64,000 bases of DNA from Minicystis rosea (GTDB taxonomy: Bacteria; Myxococcota_A; Polyangia; Polyangiales; Polyangiaceae). Shown in pieces: positions 9,295 through 18,722 of this stretch (position 1 is its first letter; each line of letters begins with the position of its first letter). The position numbers and the translations under genes were made by a program. The notes under the pieces were generated by a model. The model did no database searches. It worked only from the letters and a program-made list of their open reading frames with translations, and was not told the DNA's origin. Location: contig CP016211.1 in assembly GCA_001931535.1 (NCBI GenBank), positions 9,470,377 to 9,534,376 on the forward strand, in the 5' to 3' direction.

Positions 9295-10341
9295 TCACTT
9301 CGGTTTGGAGCTCGGCAGGTTCTTCAAGATCGGCAATCGCACGACCGCACACGACTTCAGGCATCGTCCGGTCGCCCCGCCATCGCCGCGCTCGCACGCC
9401 CCTCGGCACTCTTCGTTTGCCGAGCACGCCTCTCCCTCGGCGTGCGGCGCAATGCACTTCCCTTTGAAGCAGCGCGCACCGGGGACACACGAATCGGTGC
9501 AAGCCTCCCCCACCGCCGGAAGCGGCGCGCTCGTGCACTTTCCCCCGGCGCAATGCCCTTTGCCGCACACCGCATCGGACTCGCATACGCCCCCTTCGGC
9601 AATGCTGGTCTCGCACCGCGCGCGCACACAATGGCCTTCGCATTCGGGATGATCGCGATTGACCTGCTCTTGCCGCGTGAACGTCGCGAGCATGTCGACC
9701 GCCAGATTGCACGCCTGCTTGGCCTCCTTCGCCGGCCCGCATTTCCCCATGTCGATCGTCGAGAGCCCCTGACATCGTAGGTTGCCCGAGCACTCGAGCG
9801 ACGAACGACACGCGGTCTTCTCGGCAATCGTCCCCTTGATGATCCCCTCGCAGGCCGCCGCAATCGGCGCCCGACCGCCGGGCGTCACCCAATCACACCC
9901 AGCGGTCGCCTGCGTCATCGCCTCCACGCAACGATCGACATCGGCCGCCGCGAGCGACACCGCATGCTGCGAGAGCGCGAACGTGAGCGTACGCACGCAC
10001 TGTCCGCCCATCACCTCTCCAGCAGCGCCGCGCGCACCACAGCACTCCCCCGCACGCTTCTCGGGCAGCACGTGAATCGCATCACAGAACCGCTGCGCCA
10101 ACGGATCGGGCGCCCCGGCATCCACGGGATACACGGGTTGCAGCTCACGCTCCGCCGGAGCGCCGGGCGCCGCCGTCACGCTCGCGGAAGCCGTCGTCGA
10201 AGCAGGAATCGCCGTCGCTGCGGAGCTGCTTACCGAAGGCGCGGGTCCGGGCTTCGCGCTCTCCGTGCAACCGACGACGAGCCACGTCATCCCGACGGCG
10301 AGCGCCCCGCTCGCAATCCCCGTCAACCTGCGATGTTCCAT
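9295..10341 (-). CDS. Cys-rich lipoprotein
   Basis: A 348-residue protein. N-terminus MEHRRLTGIASGALAVG ends in lipobox VVGC (Cys 25), followed by a Ser/Ala/Thr/Pro-rich tether. The mature part holds over 20 cysteines, including CCGARG and repeated small modules such as CESDAVCGKGHCAGGKC and CVPGARCFKGKC. These C-x5-C-x4/5-C-x4-C modules are common in myxobacterial surface proteins and probably form disulfide knots. The start region is close to the divergent TPR gene (68 bases apart), so the two may share regulatory DNA. Function unknown; a surface-exposed or metal/ligand-binding role is speculation. Confidence 0.8.
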   Translation of the reverse strand: MEHRRLTGIASGALAVGMTWLVVGCTESAKPGPAPSVSSSAATAIPASTTASASVTAAPGAPAERELQPVYPVDAGAPDPLAQRFCDAIHVLPEKRAGECCGARGAAGEVMGGQCVRTLTFALSQHAVSLAAADVDRCVEAMTQATAGCDWVTPGGRAPIAAACEGIIKGTIAEKTACRSSLECSGNLRCQGLSTIDMGKCGPAKEAKQACNLAVDMLATFTRQEQVNRDHPECEGHCVRARCETSIAEGGVCESDAVCGKGHCAGGKCTSAPLPAVGEACTDSCVPGARCFKGKCIAPHAEGEACSANEECRGACERGDGGATGRCLKSCAVVRLPILKNLPSSKPK

Positions 10342-10409
10342 GTGCGGCGCATCCTATCGTTGCGGGTTCCGATCGCAACCAGGACCTGCTACGGCGCGTA
10401 AGTCCCGCG

Positions 10410-11768
10410 ATGCGACATCGAGGCCCCGTGATCCGACGAGCCACCCTACGAGCCGCGATCCTCTCCGGCTGCACGCTTCTCGCAGCCTGCAAGGACGATA
10501 ACGCTCCTCCCACGCCCGCTCCACGCGCGTCGGCCACGACGGTATCGAGCGCTGCGAACGACACCTCTCCGCTCGCCACGGCGAAGCGCCTCGCCCGCGC
10601 CGAGCCCGGCGGCACGGCCCCCATCGATCGCGACATCCAGCGCCTGCAAAAGCAATTGGAGACGCGATCCGAAATCGCGGACACATGGATCCTCCTCGGC
10701 CGCGCCTGGATCCGCAAAGCCCGTGAGTCCAGCGATCCGGGCTTTTATCTGAACGCCAACGCCTGCGCCGACATCGCTCGAGATCTCGCGCCCGCGAACC
10801 GCGCCGCGACCAACCTCACCGGCCTCGTGTTGCTCAATCAACATCGCTTCGACGACGCCCGCGATCTCGCCGAGCAAATCCTCTCCAAGATGCCTGATGA
10901 TCCGATGGCGCTCGGCACGCTCTCCGACGCGCTCCTCGAGACGGGCCGCTACGCCGAAGCGACGAAGATCACGCAGCGCATGCAGGATCTCAAGCCCAAC
11001 CTGCCCTCGTATCTCCGCGCCGCCCACCTCGAGTGGCTCCGCGGAGACACCAAATCTGCCATCGAAACGATGCATCACGCCATCGACGCCGGCCGCGATC
11101 CCAAAGACCCCGAGCCCCGCTGTTGGGCCCTCGTGGAAGCCGCGATGATCTTCTGGCATCAAGGCGATTATCCCGGCGCTGACGCCGGATTCCAAATGGC
11201 GCTCAAAGAGTGCTCCGACTACCCACCTGCCCTCGTCGGCCGCGGCCGTGTCTCCATGGCCAGCGGCGATTACGCCAAAGCCGCCGAGCTCTTCCATCAA
11301 GCCTACAAAACGAGCCCTCTCCCCGAGACTGCGTGGCTCCTCGGCGACGCCCGCTCCGCCGCCGGTGACACCAAAGCTGCAGACGAAGCGTATGCGCTCG
11401 TCATCAAGGGCGGCAAAGCCAGCGACCCGCGCACACTCGCACTCTTCTACGCCACCAAAGATCGCGATCACGACGAAGCCGTCCGCCTCGCGCAAACGGA
11501 GCAGAAGATCCGCGACGACATCTACACCGCCGACGCGCTCGCGTGGTCCCTTTACCGTGCAGGCAAGATCGCCGAAGCAAAGGCCTCTGCCGATAAAGCC
11601 ACCTCCCTCGGCACGAAAGACGCTCGACTCCTTTATCACGCCGGCGCCATCCGCATCGCCGCCGGCGACAAAGCCGCTGGAGAAAAGCTCGTGAAAGAGG
11701 CGCTCGCCTTGAACCCCAAATTCGATTGGACCGGCGCCTCCGAAGCCGCAAAGCTCACCGGCAAGTGA
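10410..11768 (+). CDS. TPR-repeat lipoprotein
   Basis: A 452-residue protein. The ATG at 10410 precedes a lipoprotein signal with lipobox LLAAC (Cys 27); GTG at 10428 is an alternative start that keeps the signal. After a low-complexity Ser/Ala/Pro tether, the rest is tetratricopeptide repeats: helix pairs with the W-LG-Y-A-F-A-P pattern, for example ALGTLSDALLETGRYAEAT, PALVGRGRVSMASGDYAKA and LLYHAGAIRIAAGDKAAGE, about eight to nine repeats in all. TPR proteins are docking scaffolds; this one should sit in the periplasm or on the outer membrane. TPR proteins are frequent neighbours of DUF4331 genes in this phylum, which fits the gene at 7632. Confidence 0.87.
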   Translation: MRHRGPVIRRATLRAAILSGCTLLAACKDDNAPPTPAPRASATTVSSAANDTSPLATAKRLARAEPGGTAPIDRDIQRLQKQLETRSEIADTWILLGRAWIRKARESSDPGFYLNANACADIARDLAPANRAATNLTGLVLLNQHRFDDARDLAEQILSKMPDDPMALGTLSDALLETGRYAEATKITQRMQDLKPNLPSYLRAAHLEWLRGDTKSAIETMHHAIDAGRDPKDPEPRCWALVEAAMIFWHQGDYPGADAGFQMALKECSDYPPALVGRGRVSMASGDYAKAAELFHQAYKTSPLPETAWLLGDARSAAGDTKAADEAYALVIKGGKASDPRTLALFYATKDRDHDEAVRLAQTEQKIRDDIYTADALAWSLYRAGKIAEAKASADKATSLGTKDARLLYHAGAIRIAAGDKAAGEKLVKEALALNPKFDWTGASEAAKLTGK

Positions 11769-11898
11769 CCGCGCCCACCGCTCGACGGCCGCCGCGCTCG
11801 ATGTCATGAGATGCCGCGCTCGGCGCGCCCGCGCTCGAATGCGCGGCCTCGCAACAGCCCATGAATGGGTCTCACGGCGCCGAACGTTGTATGACTCG

Positions 11899-13401
11899 AT
11901 GACCATGCTCCATCGCACTCGGCTCCATGCGCTCCGTCGCGTCGCCGCGCTCGCGACGATGCTCGCCGCCACCACCCTTTCGCTCCCCGGCGGCGCGCAG
12001 CCGAGCGCCCCCGCAGCCACGACGCGGGTCGACGCAGCGCCGATCAAGGACGCCGTCGCCCTGCTCGCGGCCGACGTCCAGCGTTGGGGAGGCACGCTCG
12101 GCGTCCACGTCATCGACGTGCAGAGCGGCGATACCCTCGCAGGCATCTCGGAGCATCGCGCGCTGAACCCCGCCTCGAACGCCAAGCTCTGGACGGCCGC
12201 CGCCGCGCTTCGGCTCCTCGGCGGACAACACCGCTTCCACACGGGTTTGTACGGCAAAATCGAAGGCGACTCGGTGGACGAGCTCGTGCTCCGCGGCGAC
12301 GGCGATCCTTCGCTCCGCACCGCCGACCTGTGGTCGATGGCCGCGGAGCTGCGCGCCGCCGGCGTCCGTCGCGTGCGTGCGATCGCCGTCGATCAGAGCT
12401 TCTTCGACGACCAATACGTGCCTCCCGCGTTCGAGCAACAGCCCAACGAATGGGCTGCATTCCGCGCCCCCGTCGCCCCCGTCTCGCTGAACGAGAACAC
12501 GGTGACCTTCTCGATCCGCGCGACCAAAGAGGGCACCGAAGCTCTCGTCGACATCGAGCCCCCTGGCTTCGTGGACCTCGCCGGGAGCATCACCACGAAG
12601 CGCAAAAACGATCCCGAGAAGATCGCAGTCAGCATGGAAGCCCGCGGCGGAAAGCTCACCGCTCGCCTCGGCGGCAGCTTGCCCGAAGGCAGCCGCCTCG
12701 TTCGCGTGACGAAGCGCGTGGACGATCCTCGCCTGCTCGCCGGCTACGCGCTGCGTGCCATGCTCAAGCAGGCCGGCATCGATGTCCGCGGCGAGCCCAA
12801 GCTCGGCGGAACGAAGGCCAAGAGCCTCCTCGCAGCGCACCGCTCGATCGCCCTCGGCGAGATGCTCTCCGCGCTCGGCAAAGAGAGCGACAACTTCTAC
12901 GCCGAGATGATCTTCAAATCCATCGGCGCCAAAATCCGCGGCCGCCCCGCCTCGGCCGAAGCTTCGATGGAGGTCATGCGCGAAGCCCTGGAGAAGCTCG
13001 GCGCCTTCGAGCCCGGCGTGGTCGTGAAGAACGGCTCGGGCCTCTTCGACGCCGATCGGATGACGCCCGCGACGGCCACGACGCTGCTGCGCGCGATGTC
13101 ACGCGACACGCTCGCCGCCCCGGAGTACCTCGCGCAGCTCTCGATCGGCGGCGTGGACGGGACCCTGCGCCACCGCTTCCGCGATTGGTCCGACGTCCAC
13201 GCCATTCGCGCCAAGACAGGCACCCTCGACGCCGTCGCGGCCTTGTCCGGCTACGTCGTCGGCCCGCCCGGACGAGGGACGCTGGCCTTCTCGATCCTGG
13301 TGAACGGCATCTCGGGCAAGGTCAACCAAGCGCGCCCCGCCATGGACAAGGTCGTCGAAGCCGCCGCCCGCGAGCTGTGGAAGGGAACGCCGGGGCGCTG
13401 A
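11899..13401 (+). CDS. dacB: D-alanyl-D-alanine carboxypeptidase/endopeptidase (PBP4, S13 family)
   Basis: A 500-residue periplasmic penicillin-binding protein that trims or cleaves peptidoglycan stem-peptide links. Active-site triad: SxxK in NPASNAKLW (Ser codon 12175-12177), SxN in KESDNFYAE, and KTG in AKTGTLDAVAALSGY. The YVVGPPGRGTLAFSILVN block is the usual S13 C-terminus. A signal peptide (MLHRTRLHALRRVAALATMLAAT... to about GGA) follows the start. ATGs at 11899 and 11905 are equally plausible; neither has a strong ribosome site, and the open frame upstream to 11806 is Arg-rich and non-homologous. It is convergent with the sigma-factor gene. Symbol by family; paralogues are common. Confidence 0.88.
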   Translation: MTMLHRTRLHALRRVAALATMLAATTLSLPGGAQPSAPAATTRVDAAPIKDAVALLAADVQRWGGTLGVHVIDVQSGDTLAGISEHRALNPASNAKLWTAAAALRLLGGQHRFHTGLYGKIEGDSVDELVLRGDGDPSLRTADLWSMAAELRAAGVRRVRAIAVDQSFFDDQYVPPAFEQQPNEWAAFRAPVAPVSLNENTVTFSIRATKEGTEALVDIEPPGFVDLAGSITTKRKNDPEKIAVSMEARGGKLTARLGGSLPEGSRLVRVTKRVDDPRLLAGYALRAMLKQAGIDVRGEPKLGGTKAKSLLAAHRSIALGEMLSALGKESDNFYAEMIFKSIGAKIRGRPASAEASMEVMREALEKLGAFEPGVVVKNGSGLFDADRMTPATATTLLRAMSRDTLAAPEYLAQLSIGGVDGTLRHRFRDWSDVHAIRAKTGTLDAVAALSGYVVGPPGRGTLAFSILVNGISGKVNQARPAMDKVVEAAARELWKGTPGR

Positions 13402-13468
13402 TCCGTATGACATTCGTGTCGCGGATCGTGTCGCCAGTTGTCAGGGATTTGCATCGACCGACAAAAGC

Positions 13469-13504
13469 CTTGCGGCCGCCGAACCTTCGTCCGACGGCCG
13501 CAAG
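13469..13504 (-). terminator. Stem-loop terminator of the sigma-70 gene
   Basis: CTTGCGGCCG (13469-13478) and CGGCCGCAAG (13495-13504) form a 10-bp perfect stem with a 16-base loop. On the minus strand the stem is followed by GCTTTTGTC, so it looks like the intrinsic terminator of the sigma-factor gene. It sits 20 bases past that stop and may also serve convergent dacB. Confidence 0.7.
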
Positions 13505-13524
13505 AGCCCCCTCCGCGACTGCGC

Positions 13525-15009
13525 TCAGTAGTCGCGCATCTGCTTGCGAATCTTGCCGAGCGCCTGCTCCTGGAGCTGGCGGATCCGCTCGCGGCTCAGG
13601 TTGTACTTGTCGCCGATCTCCTTGAGCGTGAGCTCGTCCTCGTCATCGAGGCCGAAACGCCAGCGGATGATGCGCGACTCGATGGGCGTCAGCGTGGTGA
13701 GCAGGCGCCGGACCTCGTCGCTCCACTTGCGGTTGGCAAGGTGATCGAACGGGGACAGCGCGTTCTCCTCCTGGAGGAAGTCGATGAACTTCCGCCCATC
13801 CTCGTCACCCACGGGGCGATCGAGCGAGAACGGCGTCTCCGCATAGAAGTCCTTCACCTTGTCGAGCTTCTCGCGCGGAACGCCGGTCTCCTTCTCGAGC
13901 TCCTCGATCGTCGGCTCGTGCCCGGTGCGCGCGATGATCGCCTGCGTGGCCCGCGCGACCCGGTTGTACGTGTCGAGCATGTGCACCGGGATGCGAACCG
14001 CGCGGCCCTTGTCGGCCAAGGCGCGGCTGATCGCGTGCCGGATCCACCACGACGCGTACGTCGAGAAGCGGTACCCGCGGTTGTGATCGAAGCGCTCCAC
14101 GGCCTTCATCAAGCCGATGTTGCCCTCCTGAATCAGGTCGATCAGAGGCAGACGGCCGCGGTTGTAACGACGCGCGATCGAGACGACGAGCCGCAGGTTG
14201 GCCTTCACGAAGCGGTTCTTCGCGTCGTGCTGCACCTGGAAGGTCTTCTCGACCCGGCCCAGGTATTTGCGATAGTCGTCGTTCATCGTCAGCATCGGCC
14301 GCGACGGACGCGCCTCGTCCGGATCGCTGACGTCGTCCTCGAAATCGGGCTCGCGCACCAGGTTCCGTGCGATCTGGTTGGCTTCGGCCATCCAAATGCG
14401 ATCGGAGTCGGGCAGACGGATCGCGGTGGCCAGCTCGCGCGAGAGATCGGTGTACTGGCGGCGCTGGTCGGCCGTCAGCTTCTTCTTGCTCGCGAGGCGG
14501 GCGAGCCGGCAGAGCTCGGGAATCTGAGGCGCCTTGACCTCTTCCTCACCGGCTTTCTGCACCTGCTTGTCGAGCGCAATCAGGATGTACTCGGCCGCCG
14601 GCTCGTGCGAGAGCAGCGCAACCCAGTGCTCGAGCTCGCTCTGCTCGACGGCGCGCGCGGTGTCGAGCTCCTCCTCGGGGCCCATCACGGGGTGCAACGC
14701 CATGTCGCGGAAGTAACGCGCGAGCATGGAATCGCCGCCGCCGTCCTCGACGTCGCGCAAGTCGCGCGGCGCGAGCTCCGCCGGACGCGATGGCTCGGGC
14801 GCTCGCTCGATGGACGAGAACTCGAGGTCGATGAACTCCGCGGCAGGCTCCTCATCGACGATCTCCGTCGGCCGCGGGCGGACGGCGGTCTCCTCGGCGG
14901 AGTCATCGTCCATCAGGCTCAGCGCGGCGAGGTCGGGCGCGGCGGCTCCCTCGAGCGGCGCAGCTGCGGCCTTGGCGACGGCCTGGGGGTGGTTCTTGGT
15001 CGACCTCAT
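13525..15009 (-). CDS. Sigma-70 family RNA polymerase sigma factor (group 1/2)
   Basis: A 494-residue sigma factor. Residues 1-90 are acidic and low-complexity. A region-1.2-like segment (DSMLARYFRDMALHPVMG) is at 93-110. Region 2 spans about 266-330, with DLIQEGNIGLMKAVERFD and the DNA-melting YASWWIRHAI; region 3 spans about 340-415; region 4 at 425-494 has the helix-turn-helix ending LSRERIRQLQEQALGKIRK. Region 4 ends without the RSRKLKSFL tail of primary RpoD, suggesting an alternative group-2 (RpoS/SigB-like) factor. The ATG at 15009 is chosen for its strong GGAGGG site; ATG at 15312 (MSTSMVRRQ) would add 101 Pro/Ala-rich residues with fairly coding-like third positions and cannot be excluded. 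Confidence 0.9.
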   Translation of the reverse strand: MRSTKNHPQAVAKAAAAPLEGAAAPDLAALSLMDDDSAEETAVRPRPTEIVDEEPAAEFIDLEFSSIERAPEPSRPAELAPRDLRDVEDGGGDSMLARYFRDMALHPVMGPEEELDTARAVEQSELEHWVALLSHEPAAEYILIALDKQVQKAGEEEVKAPQIPELCRLARLASKKKLTADQRRQYTDLSRELATAIRLPDSDRIWMAEANQIARNLVREPDFEDDVSDPDEARPSRPMLTMNDDYRKYLGRVEKTFQVQHDAKNRFVKANLRLVVSIARRYNRGRLPLIDLIQEGNIGLMKAVERFDHNRGYRFSTYASWWIRHAISRALADKGRAVRIPVHMLDTYNRVARATQAIIARTGHEPTIEELEKETGVPREKLDKVKDFYAETPFSLDRPVGDEDGRKFIDFLQEENALSPFDHLANRKWSDEVRRLLTTLTPIESRIIRWRFGLDDEDELTLKEIGDKYNLSRERIRQLQEQALGKIRKQMRDY

Positions 15010-15895
15010 GCTGACTCCCTCCTGCTCCATGATGGTTGGTCCCTGCAGCCGACCGCGCTGCGGGTGTGTCGTTTCATCGGTGTCGAACGTGACGTCCTGC
15101 GCGTGGGTCGGCCGGCCCACCACGGGCACTGCTGCCGTCAGAGAGGCGGCCCGACCCGTCGACGCGCGGCGCGGGGAACCCGCCTTGGCGAGCGAAGCCA
15201 CCGTCATCGGGTTGGACGAGGGTGCGGGCGCTGGTATTTTCGATGCCGTGGCACCCGCGCTCTTCGCGGGTTGACGGGGGGAGGCTTGGCGGCGAACCAT
15301 CGACGTGCTCATCTTGTTCTTCGCGGGGCTTGAGGCTGTTTCGTTCACTGTTACGGGGCGCACGTTTCGAGTCTGAAACCTGTCAACCGATTTCTTGGGG
15401 CCAGTCTGCGAGTCCGAAAGCTTCCCCTGGGAAATTCTGTCTTGGCTGGAGTCCGCCCGGACGTTTCGGTCAGAACGTGCAACTACCGAACAGCCCAGAT
15501 GATTCCGACGAGCGTGCAGGTCTTTGGAATCAATTGGGCTCTGACCCGGCCGCCCGGCCGACTGGACGAGCCGGGCATCGCGGGCCACTGATGCGTGTGG
15601 TGCGTGAGTGCCGCGGGTTTCTCGAAATTTCGATGCAATACCGGTGCCTCTTTTCTCCGAGCCTCCCCGCTTTTCGAGACTGTCGAGCGGCATGGGTGCT
15701 GCTCCCGTGAAGAGGTACGGATCACCCGGACCGGCCTTACGGTGCGATGCACCGCCCGCGGACGATCGGCGGATGACGCGAAGCTGCCCCTTCGACGATG
15801 GGCGGGGCGGCTTCGCGGTTTGACGGGGGCGCGCGGCCCCTGCCTTTGATTGGGGCGACCGGACGGTCGCGGTTTCGACGTTTCTCTTCGAGACG
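15010..15895. other. Long divergent intergenic region upstream of sigma factor and ABC exporter
   Basis: 886 bases without a gene I can defend. All frames are open for long stretches because of GC content, but codon use is poor from about 15320 onward. The stretch 15010-15312 on the minus strand could be an N-terminal extension of the sigma factor. A 16-bp palindrome, GCGACCG-GA-CGGTCGC (15855-15870), lies 25 bases before the ABC gene start and could be an operator. A lone TTGACA (minus, 15386-15381) lacks a matching -10 box. Length and lower GC suggest a complex regulatory region. Confidence 0.45.
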
Positions 15896-17629
15896 ATGCC
15901 GAAGGCGATTGGATCTTCTACTTCTTCCGCCTTCTTCTTTCGTGCGCTGCGCGTTTCGTGCGGATCCGATCGAGATGGGAGGTCGGGCCGCTCGATTTGG
16001 GCGGCATTTGCCGGGGCGACCCTGGTGCAGGCCGCAGCGCATGGCGCGTTGGCCTCGAGCGCCGGGCTTTTGGGGCAGGCGCTCGTGTTTCGGCAATCTG
16101 GGGTCGCCACGGCTTTTGTCGACTCCCTTGGGCTCGACTTTTCTCCGTTGCGCCTATGCCTTCTGGGGTTCGCGGCGGCCTTCGTGAAGACCATCGCCGG
16201 CTCGTTTGCGATGTACGAGCAGAAACGTTTGACGTTTCGGGTCGGTGATTCGGCTCGCCGTGAGGTCACGGAAGCCATTCTTCGCGCCGGGCCGGCCTCT
16301 CGTTCTGCAGCCCACACGCACGCCGCGATCGCCGTGCGCCTGCGGGAAATCGAGCGCGGCGTCGACGAGGGCGTGCTCGCCACGCTGCGGGCCGTAGCCC
16401 ATCTCGTCCCGCTGACGGCCGCGCTCATCGTCCTGTCTTCGCGCCTGGCGCTCGCATCCTTCGCGGTCCTCGCACCATTCGCGCTCCTCCTCGGAATGGT
16501 TCGACGAAGGCTGCGTGCCGCGCATGGAAGGGCTTCTCGCCTCGCCGAGGAGCTCCACGCGGGGGTCGACGAGTTGGTTCGGCACCTCGACTTGTGGCGT
16601 ACGTACGGCGCAGCGGAGCGCGTGCGCCGTGCGCTGACCGATGCCAGTGACCAGGCCGGGCGGGCCGCGGCGCGCGGGGATGCGGCTCGGGCTGCGATTT
16701 CGGGGGGCAACGAGGTGCTCGCGGCCCTCGCGCTGCTCGGCGCCGTGGCGTTGGTGGAGCGCGGCGGAATGGCCTTGGATCACGGACCGCTCGTGGCCTT
16801 CGCGGCGGTCTTCTTCCTGATGTATCGGCCCCTCAGGGACCTCGGGGATGCCCGTATCTCCATCGAGCGAGGAGCGCATGCGCTCGAGGATCTCGACCGA
16901 GTCCAGGCCGACGTCGCGGGTGACACCGATGGTTCCACCAGCCGGCCGGACGTGAGCACCGTCCGCACAGCGAGCTGGGGCGTGGAGACGTTCAGTGTCC
17001 GGGATCTGTCGGTCGTCCGGGGTGATCGTGCGACACAGCCAGCCAGCCTGGATGCCGCCCCGGGCGAGATCGTGGCGGTGATCGGGCCGACGGGCGCGGG
17101 CAAGACTTCGTTGCTGCGTGGGTTGCTCGGTTTGGAGCGAGAGGTTCGCGGATCGATTCGCTACGGGGAGCGCGAGCTGACGGGCGTCGGCGTGGGGCCG
17201 GCGGAGCGGCCGTTTGCCTGGGTTCCGCAGGAGCCGGCGATCGTCGCGGGAAGCCTCGCCGACAACATCGCGCTGGCTGCCCCACGGCAGGGGAGCGCGG
17301 AGATCGCGCGCGAGGCGCTTCGGGTCATCGGTGCGCGCTCGCTCGTGGATCGGGTGGGCGATCGACTCGCGGCGGGCGGACCGGAGCTGTCGGGAGGCGA
17401 GCGTCAGTGGGTCGCCATCGCGCGAGCGATCGCATCGGGGTTGCCGGTGCTGCTGATGGATGAGCCGACCTCGGGCCTGGATCCGGCGTCCCAGCAGCGT
17501 GTGCTCGAAGCCCTCGTCATGCTGCGAGGGAAGCGGACCGTCATCCTGGTGACGCACCGTCCGGAGCCGCTTTCGATTGCGGATCGCGTCATCCAGCTCG
17601 GCGAAGGAGAGCACGTTTCTCGCGCCTGA
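15896..17629 (+). CDS. ABC exporter, fused membrane and ATPase domains
   Basis: A 577-residue half-size ABC transporter. The N-terminal half has four to six hydrophobic segments (for example LTAALIVLSSRLALASFAVL and VLAALALLGAVALV). The C-terminal nucleotide-binding domain has Walker A GPTGAGKT (about residue 396), a Q-loop WVPQEP, signature LSGGERQ (about 498), Walker B VLLMDEPTSGLD and the H-loop THRPEP. It is related to CydC/D and lipid/peptide exporters; the substrate is unknown. As a half transporter it should dimerise. The gene stands alone on this strand, 41 bases before gpsA, and the upstream palindrome at 15855 may control it. The ATG at 15896 has only a weak ribosome site (GAGA). 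Confidence 0.85.
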   Translation: MPKAIGSSTSSAFFFRALRVSCGSDRDGRSGRSIWAAFAGATLVQAAAHGALASSAGLLGQALVFRQSGVATAFVDSLGLDFSPLRLCLLGFAAAFVKTIAGSFAMYEQKRLTFRVGDSARREVTEAILRAGPASRSAAHTHAAIAVRLREIERGVDEGVLATLRAVAHLVPLTAALIVLSSRLALASFAVLAPFALLLGMVRRRLRAAHGRASRLAEELHAGVDELVRHLDLWRTYGAAERVRRALTDASDQAGRAAARGDAARAAISGGNEVLAALALLGAVALVERGGMALDHGPLVAFAAVFFLMYRPLRDLGDARISIERGAHALEDLDRVQADVAGDTDGSTSRPDVSTVRTASWGVETFSVRDLSVVRGDRATQPASLDAAPGEIVAVIGPTGAGKTSLLRGLLGLEREVRGSIRYGERELTGVGVGPAERPFAWVPQEPAIVAGSLADNIALAAPRQGSAEIAREALRVIGARSLVDRVGDRLAAGGPELSGGERQWVAIARAIASGLPVLLMDEPTSGLDPASQQRVLEALVMLRGKRTVILVTHRPEPLSIADRVIQLGEGEHVSRA

Positions 17630-17670
17630 TCGGCCGGCTCCGGGGCCTTCCCTCGTGGTAGCGTGCCGCC

Positions 17671-18669
17671 ATGATGAACGTGGCCGTCCTCGGCGCGGGC
17701 GCGTGGGGCACCGCCCTCGCCAAGGTTCTCGCCGACAAGCAGAACCCCACGACCATCTGGTCGCATCGGCGCGAGGTCGCCGACACGATCAACGAGAAGC
17801 ACGTCAACACGCGCTACCTCCCGACCGCTGATCTGCCGCCTGCGTTGCGTGCCACGCCCGATCTGGAGGAGGCGCTGCACGGCGCGGAGCTCGTGGTGAT
17901 CGTGGTGCCGTCGCATGGGCTGCGCGCCGTGATGCGCGATGCGCGCCGCCACGTTCCTGCAGGCGCGCTCCTCTGCAGCGCCACGAAGGGGATCGAGAAC
18001 GACTCGCTCATGCTGATGAGCGACGTGCTCCTCGAGGAGCTCGGGCACTCCGTACAGCACCGGCTCACGTACCTCTCCGGGCCCAGCTTCGCGAAGGAGG
18101 TCGCCGCGCGGATGCCGACGACGGTCGTGATCGCAGGCACGAGCGAGCGCGAGACGGAGACGGTGCAGCACGCGTTTGCGACGGATCGGTTCCGCACGTA
18201 TGCGTCGCCGGACGTGACGGGTGTGGAGGTCGGCGGCGCGCTCAAGAACGTCATCGCCATCGCGGCGGGTGTTTCGGATGGGCTCGGTTATGGGCACAAC
18301 ACGCGCGCCGGATTGATCACGCGCGGGCTCGCCGAGATCGGCCGGCTCGCGGCGTACAAGGGAGCGAACCCGCTCACGCTCGCAGGCCTCGCGGGCATGG
18401 GGGATCTGGTGCTCACGTGCACCGGCGAGCTGTCGCGTAACCGCACCGTCGGCTTCGAGCTCGGCAAAGGCCGCAAGCTCGGTGACATCCTGGCGACGCT
18501 CGGTCACGTCGCCGAGGGCGTGAAGACGACCAAGAGCGCGTTCGATCTTTCGAACAAGCTGCGCGTCGACATGCCCATCACGGCGGAGGTCTTCAAGATC
18601 CTTTACGAGGACAAAGCTCCGCAACAGGCCGTCGTCGATCTCATGACTCGGGCATTGAGTAAGGAGTGA
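17671..18669 (+). CDS. gpsA: Glycerol-3-phosphate dehydrogenase [NAD(P)+]
   Basis: A 332-residue cytosolic enzyme reducing dihydroxyacetone phosphate to sn-glycerol-3-phosphate for phospholipid synthesis. NAD(P)-binding motif VAVLGAGAWGTALAK begins at residue 4; the family blocks LLCSATKGIE, YLSGPSFAKEVA and the catalytic-lysine helix GALKNVIAIAAG are intact, as is GLAGMGDLVLTCTGELSRNR. Length is normal for GpsA. It starts ATGATG; either Met works. 41 bases separate it from the ABC exporter, so co-transcription is possible. Confidence 0.96.
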   Translation: MMNVAVLGAGAWGTALAKVLADKQNPTTIWSHRREVADTINEKHVNTRYLPTADLPPALRATPDLEEALHGAELVVIVVPSHGLRAVMRDARRHVPAGALLCSATKGIENDSLMLMSDVLLEELGHSVQHRLTYLSGPSFAKEVAARMPTTVVIAGTSERETETVQHAFATDRFRTYASPDVTGVEVGGALKNVIAIAAGVSDGLGYGHNTRAGLITRGLAEIGRLAAYKGANPLTLAGLAGMGDLVLTCTGELSRNRTVGFELGKGRKLGDILATLGHVAEGVKTTKSAFDLSNKLRVDMPITAEVFKILYEDKAPQQAVVDLMTRALSKE

Positions 18670-18722
18670 GCTCCTTTCGTCCAACGCCCGCCTTTCCTTC
18701 TGCCAACCCACCGGGATCCACC

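Noticed and set aside
15381..15386. Sigma-70 promoter (TTGACA) for the sigma-factor gene
   Set aside because: No -10-like hexamer occurs 16-19 bases downstream; the hexamer alone is not evidence.
15010..16710. Extension of the sigma factor to a 1061-residue protein
   Set aside because: The frame is open, but beyond about 15312 codon use is poor, it overlaps the ABC exporter gene on the other strand, and a strong ribosome site lies at the 15009 start.
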